From: Shinella sp. PSBB067
Lineage (GTDB): Bacteria > Pseudomonadota > Alphaproteobacteria > Rhizobiales > Rhizobiaceae
Length of the DNA: 64,000 bases
Direction: 5' to 3'
Assembly: GCF_016839145.1 (NCBI RefSeq)
Contig: NZ_CP069303.1
Span: 3,642,501 to 3,706,500 of the forward strand
Shown here: positions 21,999-31,636 of the stretch, one piece after another
Layout of the letters: every line of letters begins with the position of its first letter
How positions within the stretch are numbered: the first letter of the stretch is position 1
Translations under genes and position numbers: made by a program
Notes under the pieces: model-generated
Database searches by the model: none
What the model saw: the letters and a program-made list of their open reading frames with translations, nothing else
Told to the model about the DNA's origin: nothing

Positions 21999-23303
21999 TC
22001 AGAGCCCGAAGGCGTCCTTGAACTGGTACCACCAGGAGCCGATGGTGGAATATTGCGCGCGGAACATGCGCCCGCCGGGGAAGGGGATCCACGGCAGCTT
22101 CTCGAACTGGCTGAAGCGCGACAGGTCGCCGTCGATCGCCTCGCTGAGGATCCTGCCGAAGAGATGCGAGCCGGTGACGCCGTGGCCGCTGTAGCCATGG
22201 GCGAAATAGGTGTTTTTGCCGATCTTGCCCATCTGCGGCACGCGCGAGAAGGAAAGCGCGAAATTGCCGCTCCAGGCATAGTCGATCTTCACGCCCTTGA
22301 GCGACGGGAAGACCTTTTCCATGTTCGGCCGGATCTTGGCACGCACATCCGCCGGATCGGTGCCGCCATAGACGGTGCCGCCGCCGAAGATCATGCGCTT
22401 GTCGGCCGAAAGACGGAAATAATCGAGGATGTAGCGCACGTCCTCCACGCACATGTCGCTCGGGATCAGCGCGTCGGCGCGCGCGCCGAGCGGTTCGGTG
22501 GCGATCATCTGCGTGGAGACCGGCATGACGCGCGAGACGAGCTTCGGCACGACGTGGCCGAGATAGGCATTGCCGCAGAGCACGGCGACATTTGCCGTGA
22601 CGCTCCCCTTTTCCGTATGGATGACGGGCTTTTCCGCCTCGTGCTCGACGCGGATGACGGGCGACTGCTCGTAGATCACGCCGCCGAGCGTCTCCAGTGC
22701 CTTCGCCTCGCCGAGGGTGAGGTTGAGCGGATGCAAGTGGCCGCCGGTCGTGTCCAGCATGCCGCCGATATAGGCGTCGGTGTCCACCAGCTTTCGCATG
22801 GCCGCCTTGTCCAGCATCTGGTGGTCGTCCATGCCGTAGCTCTTCCACAGCGCCTTCTTGTGCTCCAACTCCTTCATGTGGGCGGGCGTGTAGGCGGCGT
22901 AGATGCTGCCGTTCTTCAGGTCGCAGTCGATCTCGTATTGCGAGACGAGACGGCGGATGATCCTGCCGCCTTCCTGCACCAGGCTGCCGACGAAGGCGCC
23001 GGCCTGGTCGCCGTAGCGGCGCTTGATCGTGTCGAGGCTGGCATTGAGGCCGTTGACGACCTGACCGCCGTTGCGCCCGGAGGCGCCCCAGCCGATGCCG
23101 GCGCCTTCCACCATCACGACCTTGTAGCCCTTTTCGGCGAGGTGGATGGCGGTGGAAAGGCCGGAATAGCCGGCGCCGAGCACGACGACGTCGGCCGTGA
23201 CCGCGCCCTCCAGCACCTTCGGCGTGCGGATGATGTTGCGGGAGGCGGCGTAGTAGCTGTCGGGATAGGCGCCGTTGCCGGCATAGGAAGCTTTGTTGGC
23301 CAT
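21999..23303 (-). CDS. FAD-dependent oxidoreductase, gamma-glutamylputrescine oxidase-like
   Basis: The 434-residue protein belongs to the DAO/PuuB family. It shows the FAD Rossmann motif DVVVLGAGYSGLSTAIHLAEKG near residues 38-59, GASGRNGGQV soon after, and GYSGHGVTGSHLFGR near the C-terminus. Its ATG at 23303 overlaps the stop of the glutamine synthetase-like gene by one base (TGATG), so the two are translationally coupled. That pairing resembles PuuA-PuuB, in which an amine is gamma-glutamylated and then oxidised to an aldehyde. The family is firm; putrescine as substrate is inferred from the neighbour. Confidence 0.88.
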   Translation of the reverse strand: MANKASYAGNGAYPDSYYAASRNIIRTPKVLEGAVTADVVVLGAGYSGLSTAIHLAEKGYKVVMVEGAGIGWGASGRNGGQVVNGLNASLDTIKRRYGDQAGAFVGSLVQEGGRIIRRLVSQYEIDCDLKNGSIYAAYTPAHMKELEHKKALWKSYGMDDHQMLDKAAMRKLVDTDAYIGGMLDTTGGHLHPLNLTLGEAKALETLGGVIYEQSPVIRVEHEAEKPVIHTEKGSVTANVAVLCGNAYLGHVVPKLVSRVMPVSTQMIATEPLGARADALIPSDMCVEDVRYILDYFRLSADKRMIFGGGTVYGGTDPADVRAKIRPNMEKVFPSLKGVKIDYAWSGNFALSFSRVPQMGKIGKNTYFAHGYSGHGVTGSHLFGRILSEAIDGDLSRFSQFEKLPWIPFPGGRMFRAQYSTIGSWWYQFKDAFGL

Positions 23304-24652
23304 CAGACGATTTCCAGATAGGCGCTGAATTCGAAGTCGGTGACCTGTTCGGCAAAACCGGCGATTTCCTGCCGTTTGCAGGCGATCATCATGGAGCGGA
23401 GGTCCTGGTCGAAGATCTCCGAGATGATCGAGCCGTTCTCGAAGGCGGTCACGGCCGAGCCCCATTCGCCGGGGATGCGCGGCAGTTGCGAGAGATAGGC
23501 CCGGCCCGAAACGGGCTTCGGCGGCTCCCATTTGTTGCGGATGCCGACAAGGGCGGCCCCGAGGATGCCGGCCATGACCAGATAGGGGTTGGCATCGGCG
23601 CCGGCGACGCGGTGCTCGATGCGCCGCGCCTTGTTGTCGCCGCCGGGGATGCGGATCGCCGCGGTGCGGTTCTCGTAGCCCCAGGAGATCGAGGTCGGGG
23701 CGTGGGTGTCGGGACGAAGGCGCCGGTAGGAATTGTAGTGCGGGGCGAAGAGCAGGGTCGATTCCGCCATTCCGCTCGTCAGGCCCGCCACGGCATGCTT
23801 CATGATCGCCGACCCCTCGGGCGTGCCGTCGTCGAAGACGTTGTTGCCGTCCTCGTCGATCACCGAGAAATGCATGTGCATGCCGCTGCCCGAGCGCATG
23901 CCGTAGGGCTTGGCCATGAAGGTGGCGGCAAAGCCGTGCTTGCGCGCGACGCCCTTGATGATGCGCTTGAAGAACAGCGCGTCGTCCGCCGCCTTCAGCG
24001 GATCGTCGGAATGGACGAGGTTGATCTCGAACTGGCCGATGCCGTTTTCCGCCACCGCCGAATCCGCCGGCACGTTCTGCCGCTCGCATTCCGCATAGAC
24101 GTCGGAGAAGAACTGGCCGAAGTCGTCGAGCTCGTCGATGGAGAGGATCGCATCGGAATCGAGGCGCTTGCCGGTATAGGGCGAGATCGGCGGCTCGGCA
24201 TGGTCGGGCTCGGCGTCGATCAGGTAGAATTCCATCTCCGAGGCGACGACGGGACGAAGGCCGAGTTCGTTGTACTGCCGCACGATATGGGCGAGCGCCT
24301 GGCGCGGATCGGCAAGGAAGGGTTCGCCGCTCTCCTTGAACAGCCACAGCGGCACGACGGCGGAGGGCTTCAGCGTCCAGCTCACGGGCAGCGCGCCGCG
24401 GCCGGTCGCCGCGCAGATGCCGTCCATGTCGCCCGAGGCGAAGACGTGGCTGGAGCCGACGATGTCCTCGCCCCACACGTCGACGCCGACGATGGAAAGC
24501 GGCATGCGGATGCCGCCCTTCAGCACCTTCTGCGCCTGCCCGACGGGCACGCGCTTGCCCCGCAGGATGCCGTTGAGGTCGCAGACGACGGCCTGGATGC
24601 TTTCCACGCCGTCGGCATTGATGAGCCAGTCGGAATCGTCGTTCGGCGTCAT
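23303..24652 (-). CDS. Glutamine synthetase family protein, likely gamma-glutamylputrescine synthetase
   Basis: This 449-residue ATP-dependent ligase has glutamine synthetase signatures: SEMEFYL, ENGIGQFEINL, GSGMHMHFSV and NRTAAIRIPGG. The first glutamate-rich site and the ammonia-site region look more like PuuA/GlnT-type enzymes than like GlnA, and the partner gene is a PuuB-like oxidase. It probably joins glutamate to putrescine or another amine. I chose ATG 24652 (MTPNDDSDW) because a GAGGGG sequence precedes it; an ATG seven codons upstream is less likely. The divergent GntR gene is the probable regulator. Confidence 0.85.
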   Translation of the reverse strand: MTPNDDSDWLINADGVESIQAVVCDLNGILRGKRVPVGQAQKVLKGGIRMPLSIVGVDVWGEDIVGSSHVFASGDMDGICAATGRGALPVSWTLKPSAVVPLWLFKESGEPFLADPRQALAHIVRQYNELGLRPVVASEMEFYLIDAEPDHAEPPISPYTGKRLDSDAILSIDELDDFGQFFSDVYAECERQNVPADSAVAENGIGQFEINLVHSDDPLKAADDALFFKRIIKGVARKHGFAATFMAKPYGMRSGSGMHMHFSVIDEDGNNVFDDGTPEGSAIMKHAVAGLTSGMAESTLLFAPHYNSYRRLRPDTHAPTSISWGYENRTAAIRIPGGDNKARRIEHRVAGADANPYLVMAGILGAALVGIRNKWEPPKPVSGRAYLSQLPRIPGEWGSAVTAFENGSIISEIFDQDLRSMMIACKRQEIAGFAEQVTDFEFSAYLEIV

Positions 24653-24668
24653 GATCCCCTCATTCCAT

Positions 24669-24694
24669 ATCACATAATTATTTTTGTGATCACA
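24669..24694. promoter_or_regulatory. Overlapping palindromes upstream of the glutamine synthetase-like gene
   Basis: ATCACA (24669-24674) and TGTGAT (24685-24690) are inverted with a 10-base spacer. TGTGATCACA (24685-24694) is itself a perfect palindrome. The site lies 17 bases upstream of the gene start and is a candidate operator for the divergent GntR protein; binding is not shown. Confidence 0.45.
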
Positions 24695-24740
24695 TTTTCA
24701 AGATATGCACACTTTTTTGTCATGGGTCAAGCTGCTAGAA

Positions 24741-24781
24741 CCTGTCACAAGGCATAGGATGGCAATCGACAGCCTGTCACA
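24741..24781. promoter_or_regulatory. Direct repeat CCTGTCACA before the GntR gene
   Basis: CCTGTCACA occurs at 24741-24749 and again at 24773-24781, 32 bases apart or about three helical turns. The second copy adjoins the GGAGG ribosome-binding site of the GntR gene. Autoregulation is an inference. Confidence 0.4.
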
Positions 24782-24792
24782 GGAGGGATGGA

Positions 24793-25488
24793 TTGGGCAA
24801 CTTGGCGCTTGAGCCGCTGGAGCGGCCGGAAGGCATGACGACGCATGAATATGCGCATCGGCGCCTGCGCCAGGCGATCATGGTGGGCTCGATCCGGCCG
24901 GGCGAGGCGCTGACCATCCGCGGCATCGCCGAGGCGATGGAGAGCAGCCCCACGCCGGTGCGCGAGGCCTTGCGGCGGCTTTCCTCCGAGGGCGCGCTGC
25001 GCGTGCTCGACAACCGCCGCATCATGGTGCCGCGCATGACGGCGGACCGGTTCAGCGAGCTCATCTCGCTGCGTGCCGTCCTCGAGCAGCACGCCGCCCG
25101 CCGCGCCGTCCCGCACATCACCGAACGCCGCATCGACCGTCTCGCCGAGATCGACAAGGCGCAGGACGAGGCGATCTCGCGCAAGGACGACGCCACCGCG
25201 CTGCTGCTGAACCAGGAGTTCCATCGCACGCTATACACCGCCAATCCCGAGCAGGTGATCATGCCGATGGTGGAGAGCATCTGGCTGCAGCTCGGCCCGT
25301 TCCTCGGCATCGCCATGGAGCACGTCGCCCAGCTCTATGTCGTCGACCGACACCAGGAGGCGATCGCGGCCCTGCGCAAGCGCGACGAGGACGCCGTGGC
25401 CGCCGCGATCCGCGCCGACATCTCCGAGGGCATCGGCGGCTTCGAGCGCGCGGCCATCGAGAACCTGCTGCGGCTCGCCGGCCAGTAG
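24793..25488 (+). CDS. GntR family regulator with FCD domain
   Basis: The 231-residue product has an N-terminal winged helix (residues 18-80, with SSPTPVREALRRLSSEGAL) and a C-terminal FCD ligand-binding domain (EFHRTLYTANP, DRHQEAIAALRKRD). The start is TTG at 24793: GGAGG lies six bases upstream, and the ATG at 24788 is in another frame. It is divergent from the glutamine synthetase-like gene and followed by the DadA-like gene, so it probably responds to an amine or organic acid and controls these neighbours. The ligand is unknown. Confidence 0.9.
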   Translation: MGNLALEPLERPEGMTTHEYAHRRLRQAIMVGSIRPGEALTIRGIAEAMESSPTPVREALRRLSSEGALRVLDNRRIMVPRMTADRFSELISLRAVLEQHAARRAVPHITERRIDRLAEIDKAQDEAISRKDDATALLLNQEFHRTLYTANPEQVIMPMVESIWLQLGPFLGIAMEHVAQLYVVDRHQEAIAALRKRDEDAVAAAIRADISEGIGGFERAAIENLLRLAGQ

Positions 25489-25564
25489 CCGCGTGCGGGG
25501 TGTTGCCTTGCGCAAAACGCCCATGCATTGATGGGCACGGCAGATTCTCCCTTGGGGCATTAAG

Positions 25565-26818
25565 ATGAAGACGGATGTCATTGTTCTCGGCGCGGGCGTT
25601 GTCGGCATTTCGGCGGCGATCCATCTGGCGCGGCGCGGCAAGTCGGTGGTGCTGGTCGACCGCCGGGGCGTTGCCGAGGAGACCTCCTACGGCAATGCCG
25701 GCCTCATCCAGCGCGAGGGCGTCTATCCCTACGGCTTCCCACACGATTTCGGCGCGCTCTTCCGCTATGCGCTGAACAACACGATCGACGCACATTACCA
25801 CCCCTCGGCGATCCCCGGCATCATCCCCTTCCTCGCCCGCTACTGGTGGCATTCCGGCTTCCGCCAGCACCAGAGCATCGCCCATCTCTATGCCCCGCTC
25901 ATCGAGCATTCGATCAGCGAGCACGCCGACCTGATCGCCGCCTCCGGCGCCGACGACCTCATCCGCAAGGACGGCTGGATGAAGGTCTTTCGCACGGAGA
26001 AGGTGCGGGATGCGGCCTATGCGGAGGCGGAAAAGCTTTCGGCCAATTTCGGCGTCAACCACCAGAAGCTGACGACCGCCGAGGTCGCCGCCGCCGAGCC
26101 GCATATCCGCGCAGACCTGACCGGCGGGCTGCGCTGGACCGACCCGTGGTCGATCCGCGACCCGCAGAGCCTGCTGAAGCGCTATCTCGCCTATTTCCAG
26201 TCGCTCGGCGGCGCGCTGAAATCGGGCGATGCGGCAACCATCGAGCATGTGCTGGAAGGCGAGGGCTGGCGTATCGCGACGCCCGAAGGCCCGCTGGAGG
26301 CGAAGGACGTCGTCGTGGCGCTCGGCCCCTGGGCCGATACGGTGACGCGCAAGCTCGGCTACCATTTCCCCCTCGCCGTCAAGCGCGGCTATCACATGCA
26401 CTACGGCGCGGAGGAAAGCGCGACGCTCAACAACTGGGTGCTCGACGCCGAGCGCGGCTATTTCCTCGCGCCCATGCTGCGCGGCATCCGCCTCACCACC
26501 GGCGCGGAATTTGCCAAGCGCGACGCGCGCAAGACGCCGGTGCAGCTCCGCCGCGCCGAAAAGGTGGCACGCGAATTCTTCCCCCTCGCCGAGCGCCGCG
26601 ACGAGGAGCCCTGGATGGGCGCCCGCCCCTGCACGCCGGACATGATGCCGATCATCGGCAAGGCCCCGCGCCACGCCGGCCTCTGGTTCGCCTTCGGCCA
26701 CGCCCACCACGGCATGACCCTCGGCCCCGTCACCGGCCGCGTCCTGGCGGAGAAGATGCTCGGCGAGCGCACGACGATCAATATCGGGCCGTACCGGCCG
26801 GAGCGGTTCATCGCTTGA
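25565..26818 (+). CDS. FAD-dependent amino acid dehydrogenase, DadA-like
   Basis: This 417-residue flavoprotein of the DAO family carries DVIVLGAGVVGISAAIHLAR at residues 3-22 and the C-terminal pattern GHAHHGMTLGPVTGR that closes the FAD site. It resembles the small subunit of D-amino acid dehydrogenase, which passes electrons to the respiratory chain. It follows the GntR gene by 76 bases and may share its transcript. Which amino acid it oxidises cannot be read from sequence. It is one of three related FAD amine oxidases within 15 kb. Confidence 0.85.
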   Translation: MKTDVIVLGAGVVGISAAIHLARRGKSVVLVDRRGVAEETSYGNAGLIQREGVYPYGFPHDFGALFRYALNNTIDAHYHPSAIPGIIPFLARYWWHSGFRQHQSIAHLYAPLIEHSISEHADLIAASGADDLIRKDGWMKVFRTEKVRDAAYAEAEKLSANFGVNHQKLTTAEVAAAEPHIRADLTGGLRWTDPWSIRDPQSLLKRYLAYFQSLGGALKSGDAATIEHVLEGEGWRIATPEGPLEAKDVVVALGPWADTVTRKLGYHFPLAVKRGYHMHYGAEESATLNNWVLDAERGYFLAPMLRGIRLTTGAEFAKRDARKTPVQLRRAEKVAREFFPLAERRDEEPWMGARPCTPDMMPIIGKAPRHAGLWFAFGHAHHGMTLGPVTGRVLAEKMLGERTTINIGPYRPERFIA

Positions 26819-26858
26819 AGTGAGTATCCCCTGGATACGGTGACGCCGGCAGCACCCA

Positions 26859-26953
26859 CCGTCGTCATCCTCGGGCTTGACCCGAGGATCATACCCCGAA
26901 CTCTCACCTGCCGCGTGGGTGGATCCTCGGGTCAAGCCCGAGGATGACGACGG
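26859..26953. repeat. Rhizobial palindromic intergenic repeat (REP-like)
   Basis: Two perfect 32-base inverted arms, 26859-26890 and 26922-26953, are separated by 31 bases. Each arm holds a smaller inverted repeat (CCTCGGG-cttga-CCCGAGG), so nested hairpins can form. Elements built on GTCATCCTCGGG...CCCGAGGAT are, as I recall, spread through intergenic regions of Rhizobiaceae genomes. It lies between the convergent DadA-like and Lrp genes, where it may also act as a terminator or protect RNA ends. Only one copy is present here. Confidence 0.8.
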
Positions 26954-27045
26954 AGAGGGGGATGCGGAAAATCGTAGGCTGAGACGGCAGAGCGATGACA
27001 GCCTCTTGATAGCGCTCCCCCCGTCATCCGCTCCACACCCCTCGC

Positions 27046-27498
27046 CTATCGCCTGATTCGCGTCGACAGGATGATCGAGGACAGCGTTCGCTCCACGCCG
27101 TCGATGACACCGATGCGGTCGATCAGGTGGTCCAGCTCCGCAATCGACGCGGCCTCGACCACGGCGATGAGGTCGAAGCTGCCGCTGACCGAGTGCAGCG
27201 TGCGCACGGCGGAGATGGCGTGCAGCTCCGTCGTGATGCGCGCGAGCGTCTTCGGCGCGATGGTGATCAGCACATGCGCCTTCACCATGCCGCTCTCATA
27301 GGCGTCGGAGAGCTTCACGCCGTAGCCGGCGATCACCCCGTCGCGCTCCAGCCGGTCGATCTTCGCCTGCACGGTCGTGCGCGACAGGCCCAGCTTGCGG
27401 GCAATGGTCGCGGTCTGCTCGCGGGCGTTCTCGCTGAGGATGGCGAGAAGCTCGCGATCCTTGGGGGCTAGCGTCGAAATGCTCATTTTCACCGTCAT
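27046..27498 (-). CDS. Lrp/AsnC family regulator, probable lysine-responsive
   Basis: The 150-residue protein has an N-terminal helix-turn-helix (ARKLGLSRTTVQAKIDRLERDG, part of residues 33-54) and a C-terminal RAM/ASNC amino acid-binding domain (SGSFDLIAVVEA). Starts at 27498 and 27486 (MSISTLAPKD) are both possible. It is divergent from lysine 6-dehydrogenase, with 101 bases between the two starts. A small amino acid-sensing regulator next to an amino acid dehydrogenase suggests it switches lysine breakdown on when lysine is plentiful. Family assignment is firm; the effector is inferred. Confidence 0.92.
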   Translation of the reverse strand: MTVKMSISTLAPKDRELLAILSENAREQTATIARKLGLSRTTVQAKIDRLERDGVIAGYGVKLSDAYESGMVKAHVLITIAPKTLARITTELHAISAVRTLHSVSGSFDLIAVVEAASIAELDHLIDRIGVIDGVERTLSSIILSTRIRR

Positions 27499-27599
27499 TC
27501 TGCCGATATCGATAACGCATTATGCCAGATACGGCGCTTTAAATCGACAGGTCCTGCCCTCAAAATAGACGCATCAATTCATGCCGGAGGGAAATCAAC

Positions 27600-28700
27600 A
27601 TGAAGGACATCGTCGTCATCGGCGCAGGCAAGATCGGCTCGACCATCACGCGCATGCTGGCCCATAGCGGGGACTACCGCGTCACCGTCGCCGACCGCTC
27701 GGACGAGCAGCTCGCCGCCATCGAGCGCCACGCCGCCGTTTCGACCGCCGTCGTCGACATCGCCGACGCCGACGCCATGAAGGCGCTGCTCACCGGCAAG
27801 TTCGCCGTTCTCTCCGCTGCGCCCTACCACCTCACCGTCGCCATCGCCGAGGCCGCCGCCGCTGCCGGCGTGCACTATCTCGACCTTACGGAAGACGTCG
27901 AATCCACCCGCCAGGTCAAGCGCATCGCCGCCAACGCCAAGACGGCCTTCATCCCGCAGTGCGGCCTCGCACCGGGCTTCATCTCCATCGTCGCCAACGA
28001 CCTCGCCAGCCGCTTCGACACGCTCGAAAGCGTGCGCATGCGTGTCGGCGCGCTGCCGCAGTACCCGTCCAACGCCCTCAACTACAACCTGACCTGGAGC
28101 ACGGACGGCGTCATCAACGAATATATCGAGCCCTGCGAAGCCATCGTCGAAGGCGCGCTGATCGAGGTGCCGGCGCTTGAAGAGCGCGAGGAGTTCTCGC
28201 TCGACGGCGTGACCTACGAGGCCTTCAACACCTCGGGCGGCCTCGGCACGCTCTGCGAATCGCTGAAGGGCAAGGTCCGCACCCTGAACTACCGCACGAT
28301 CCGCTATCCGGGCCACGCCGCCATCATGAAGGCGCTGCTGAACGACCTGGGCCTGCGTCATCGCCGCGAAGTCCTGAAGGACATCTTCGAAAACGCCCTG
28401 CCGACCACCACGCAGGACGTCGTCATCATCTTCGTGACCGTTTCCGGTCGCAAGGGCGGTCGCCTGATCCAGGAAACCTACGCCAACAAGGTCTATAGCG
28501 CCCCGGTCGCCGGCGTGCTGCATTCCGCCATCCAGATCACGACGGCGGGCTCGATCTGCGCCGTGCTCGACATGCTGGCCGATGGCTCGCTGCGCGCCGA
28601 AGGCTTCGTCCGCCAGGAAGAAATCGCCCTCGACGCCTTCCTCGCCAACCGCTTCGGTCATTACTACGCCCAGGAACACCACGGCGCCCGCGCCGCCTGA
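27600..28700 (+). CDS. L-lysine 6-dehydrogenase (saccharopine dehydrogenase-like)
   Basis: The enzyme deaminates the epsilon amino group of L-lysine with NAD, giving 2-aminoadipate 6-semialdehyde, which cyclises to piperideine-6-carboxylate. The 366-residue product opens with the dinucleotide-binding motif VIGAGKIGSTI (residues 5-15) and contains TEDVESTRQVK, QCGLAPGFISI and FNTSGGLGTLCE. These match my recollection of the Agrobacterium lysine 6-dehydrogenase better than a true saccharopine dehydrogenase. GGAGGG stands before the ATG at 27600. The convergent operon at 28853-34464 encodes the downstream steps, which supports this call over the generic family name. Confidence 0.87.
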   Translation: MKDIVVIGAGKIGSTITRMLAHSGDYRVTVADRSDEQLAAIERHAAVSTAVVDIADADAMKALLTGKFAVLSAAPYHLTVAIAEAAAAAGVHYLDLTEDVESTRQVKRIAANAKTAFIPQCGLAPGFISIVANDLASRFDTLESVRMRVGALPQYPSNALNYNLTWSTDGVINEYIEPCEAIVEGALIEVPALEEREEFSLDGVTYEAFNTSGGLGTLCESLKGKVRTLNYRTIRYPGHAAIMKALLNDLGLRHRREVLKDIFENALPTTTQDVVIIFVTVSGRKGGRLIQETYANKVYSAPVAGVLHSAIQITTAGSICAVLDMLADGSLRAEGFVRQEEIALDAFLANRFGHYYAQEHHGARAA

Positions 28701-28719
28701 TCCTCGTTCACCCTTTCAG

Positions 28720-28741
28720 CGCCCCGGCAGGAACCGGGGCG
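28720..28741 (+). terminator. Hairpin after lysine 6-dehydrogenase
   Basis: CGCCCCGG and CCGGGGCG pair around CAGGAA, 20 bases past the stop. The T-run is poor, so it may be a pause or a stability hairpin upstream of the stronger terminator at 28805. Confidence 0.5.
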
Positions 28742-28804
28742 TTGTCGCATCTGTGGCCTGGCCGCGGGGAAGAGAGAACGCCAAAAGGCGCGGACGATAA
28801 AAAT

Positions 28805-28824
28805 GGGGCCTCTTGCGAGGCCCC
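28805..28824. terminator. Bidirectional rho-independent terminator
   Basis: GGGGCCTC and GAGGCCCC form an 8-bp stem with a TTGC loop. TTTTCTTTT follows on the plus strand and ATTTTTAT on the minus strand. It separates the convergent lysine 6-dehydrogenase gene and the aminotransferase operon. Confidence 0.85.
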
Positions 28825-28852
28825 TTTTCTTTTACCGTACTGATGGCGCAGA

Positions 28853-30091
<1,239 letters not shown>

Positions 30092-31615
30092 TTACTCGAT
30101 ATCGAAGGAGACGCCCTGGGCGAGCGGCAGGGCCTTCGAATAGTTCACCGTGTTGGTGGCGCGGCGCATATAGGCCTTCCAGGCGTCGGAGCCGGATTCG
30201 CGGCCACCGCCGGTTTCCTTCTCGCCGCCGAATGCGCCGCCGATCTCGGCGCCCGAGGTGCCGATATTGACATTGGCGATGCCGCAGTCCGAACCGTCGG
30301 CCGACAGGAAACGCTCGGCTTCCTGGACGTTTAGCGTGAAGATCGACGAGGAGAGACCGGCCGAAACGGCGTTATGGTCTTCCAGCGCCTTGTCGAAGTC
30401 GGAATACTTCATGACATAGAGGATCGGCGCGAAGGTCTCTTCGAGGACCGGGCCGGCCTGCTTCGGCATTTCGACGATGGCGGGCTTCACATAGTAGGCC
30501 GTTTCCTTGCCGGCCTCGGTGACGCGCTCGCCGCCGGTGACTGTGCCGCCCTCGGCCTTGGCGGCTTCCAGCGCCTTCTGCATGCCGTCGAAGGCCTGCT
30601 TGTCGACCAGCGGACCAACGAGAGCGGAGGTCTCCAGCGGGTTGCCGACGGAAACGCTGGTATAGGCCTTCTTCAGGCGCGGAACGAGCTGGTCGTAGAC
30701 GCTGTCATGCACGAAGAGGCGGCGCAGCGTCGTGCAGCGCTGGCCAGCGGTACCCATGGCGCCGAAGGCGATGGCGCGCAGCGCCATGTCGAGATCGGCC
30801 GAGGGGCAGACGATGCCGGCATTGTTGCCGCCGAGCTCGAGGATCGAGCGGGCGAAACGCTTGGCGAGACGCGGGCCGACTTCCTTGCCCATGCGGGTGG
30901 AGCCGGTGGCCGAGACGAGCGCGACCTTGTGGTTGTCGACGAGGGCTTCGCCGATGGCGCGGTCGCCGATGAGAACCTGCGACAGGTTCGCCGGCGCATC
31001 GCCGAAGCGGGCGAGCGCGCGCTCGAAGATCGCCTGCGAGGCAAGCGCCGTCAGCGGGGTCTTTTCAGACGGCTTCCAGACGATGGCATTGCCGGCGACG
31101 AGCGCCAGAGCGGCGTTCCACGACCAGACGGCGACCGGGAAGTTGAAGGCCGAGATGATGCCGACGACGCCGAGCGGATGCCAGGTTTCCATCATGCGGT
31201 GGCCGGGACGCTCGGTGGCGATGGTGAGGCCGTAGAGCTGGCGGGAAAGGCCGACGGCGAAATCGCAGATGTCGATCATTTCCTGCACTTCGCCGAGGCC
31301 CTCGGAGGTGATCTTGCCGGCTTCGATAGAAACGAGGCGGCCGAGATCGGCCTTGGCGGCGCGCAGCTCCTCGCCGAGCAGGCGGACCAGCTCGCCGCGC
31401 TTGGGCGCCGGAACGAGACGCCAGGCCTTGAAGGCTTCATGGGCGGCGTCGATGGCCTTGTCGGTGTCAGCGGCGGAAACGGTCTTCAGCTTGCCGATCT
31501 CCTCGCCGCTGACGGGGCTGAAGGAGGCCATGTCGCCGCCCTGCCAGGCAGCGCGGGCAACGCCGAGCTTGTCGAGAAGGGCTGCGGTTTCGGTTTTCAC
31601 GTCGACTTTCGTCAT
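30092..31615 (-). CDS. Aldehyde dehydrogenase, probable L-2-aminoadipate semialdehyde (piperideine-6-carboxylate) dehydrogenase
   Basis: The 507-residue protein is an NAD(P)-dependent aldehyde dehydrogenase with the catalytic glutamate in ELGGNNAGIV (near residue 262) and the nucleophilic cysteine in GQRCTTLRR (near residue 296). AFNFPVAVWSWN and the NIGTSGAEIGGAFGGEKETGGGRESG region near the C-terminus are typical of the ALDH7/AmaB (antiquitin-like) branch, which oxidises 2-aminoadipate 6-semialdehyde. GGGAG precedes the ATG at 31615. Its place after lysine 6-dehydrogenase in the pathway fits this substrate. Confidence 0.9.
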   Translation of the reverse strand: MTKVDVKTETAALLDKLGVARAAWQGGDMASFSPVSGEEIGKLKTVSAADTDKAIDAAHEAFKAWRLVPAPKRGELVRLLGEELRAAKADLGRLVSIEAGKITSEGLGEVQEMIDICDFAVGLSRQLYGLTIATERPGHRMMETWHPLGVVGIISAFNFPVAVWSWNAALALVAGNAIVWKPSEKTPLTALASQAIFERALARFGDAPANLSQVLIGDRAIGEALVDNHKVALVSATGSTRMGKEVGPRLAKRFARSILELGGNNAGIVCPSADLDMALRAIAFGAMGTAGQRCTTLRRLFVHDSVYDQLVPRLKKAYTSVSVGNPLETSALVGPLVDKQAFDGMQKALEAAKAEGGTVTGGERVTEAGKETAYYVKPAIVEMPKQAGPVLEETFAPILYVMKYSDFDKALEDHNAVSAGLSSSIFTLNVQEAERFLSADGSDCGIANVNIGTSGAEIGGAFGGEKETGGGRESGSDAWKAYMRRATNTVNYSKALPLAQGVSFDIE

Positions 31616-31636
31616 CGGGTATCTCCCTGTTGTCTC

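Noticed and set aside
21999..24476. 825-codon frame suggesting a glutamine synthetase-oxidase fusion
   Set aside because: The upstream part is out of frame with the glutamine synthetase-like gene; the oxidase has its own ATG coupled to the preceding stop.
27600..28700. Saccharopine dehydrogenase as the function of this gene
   Set aside because: The sequence follows lysine 6-dehydrogenase more closely, and no partner lysine-ketoglutarate reductase is nearby.
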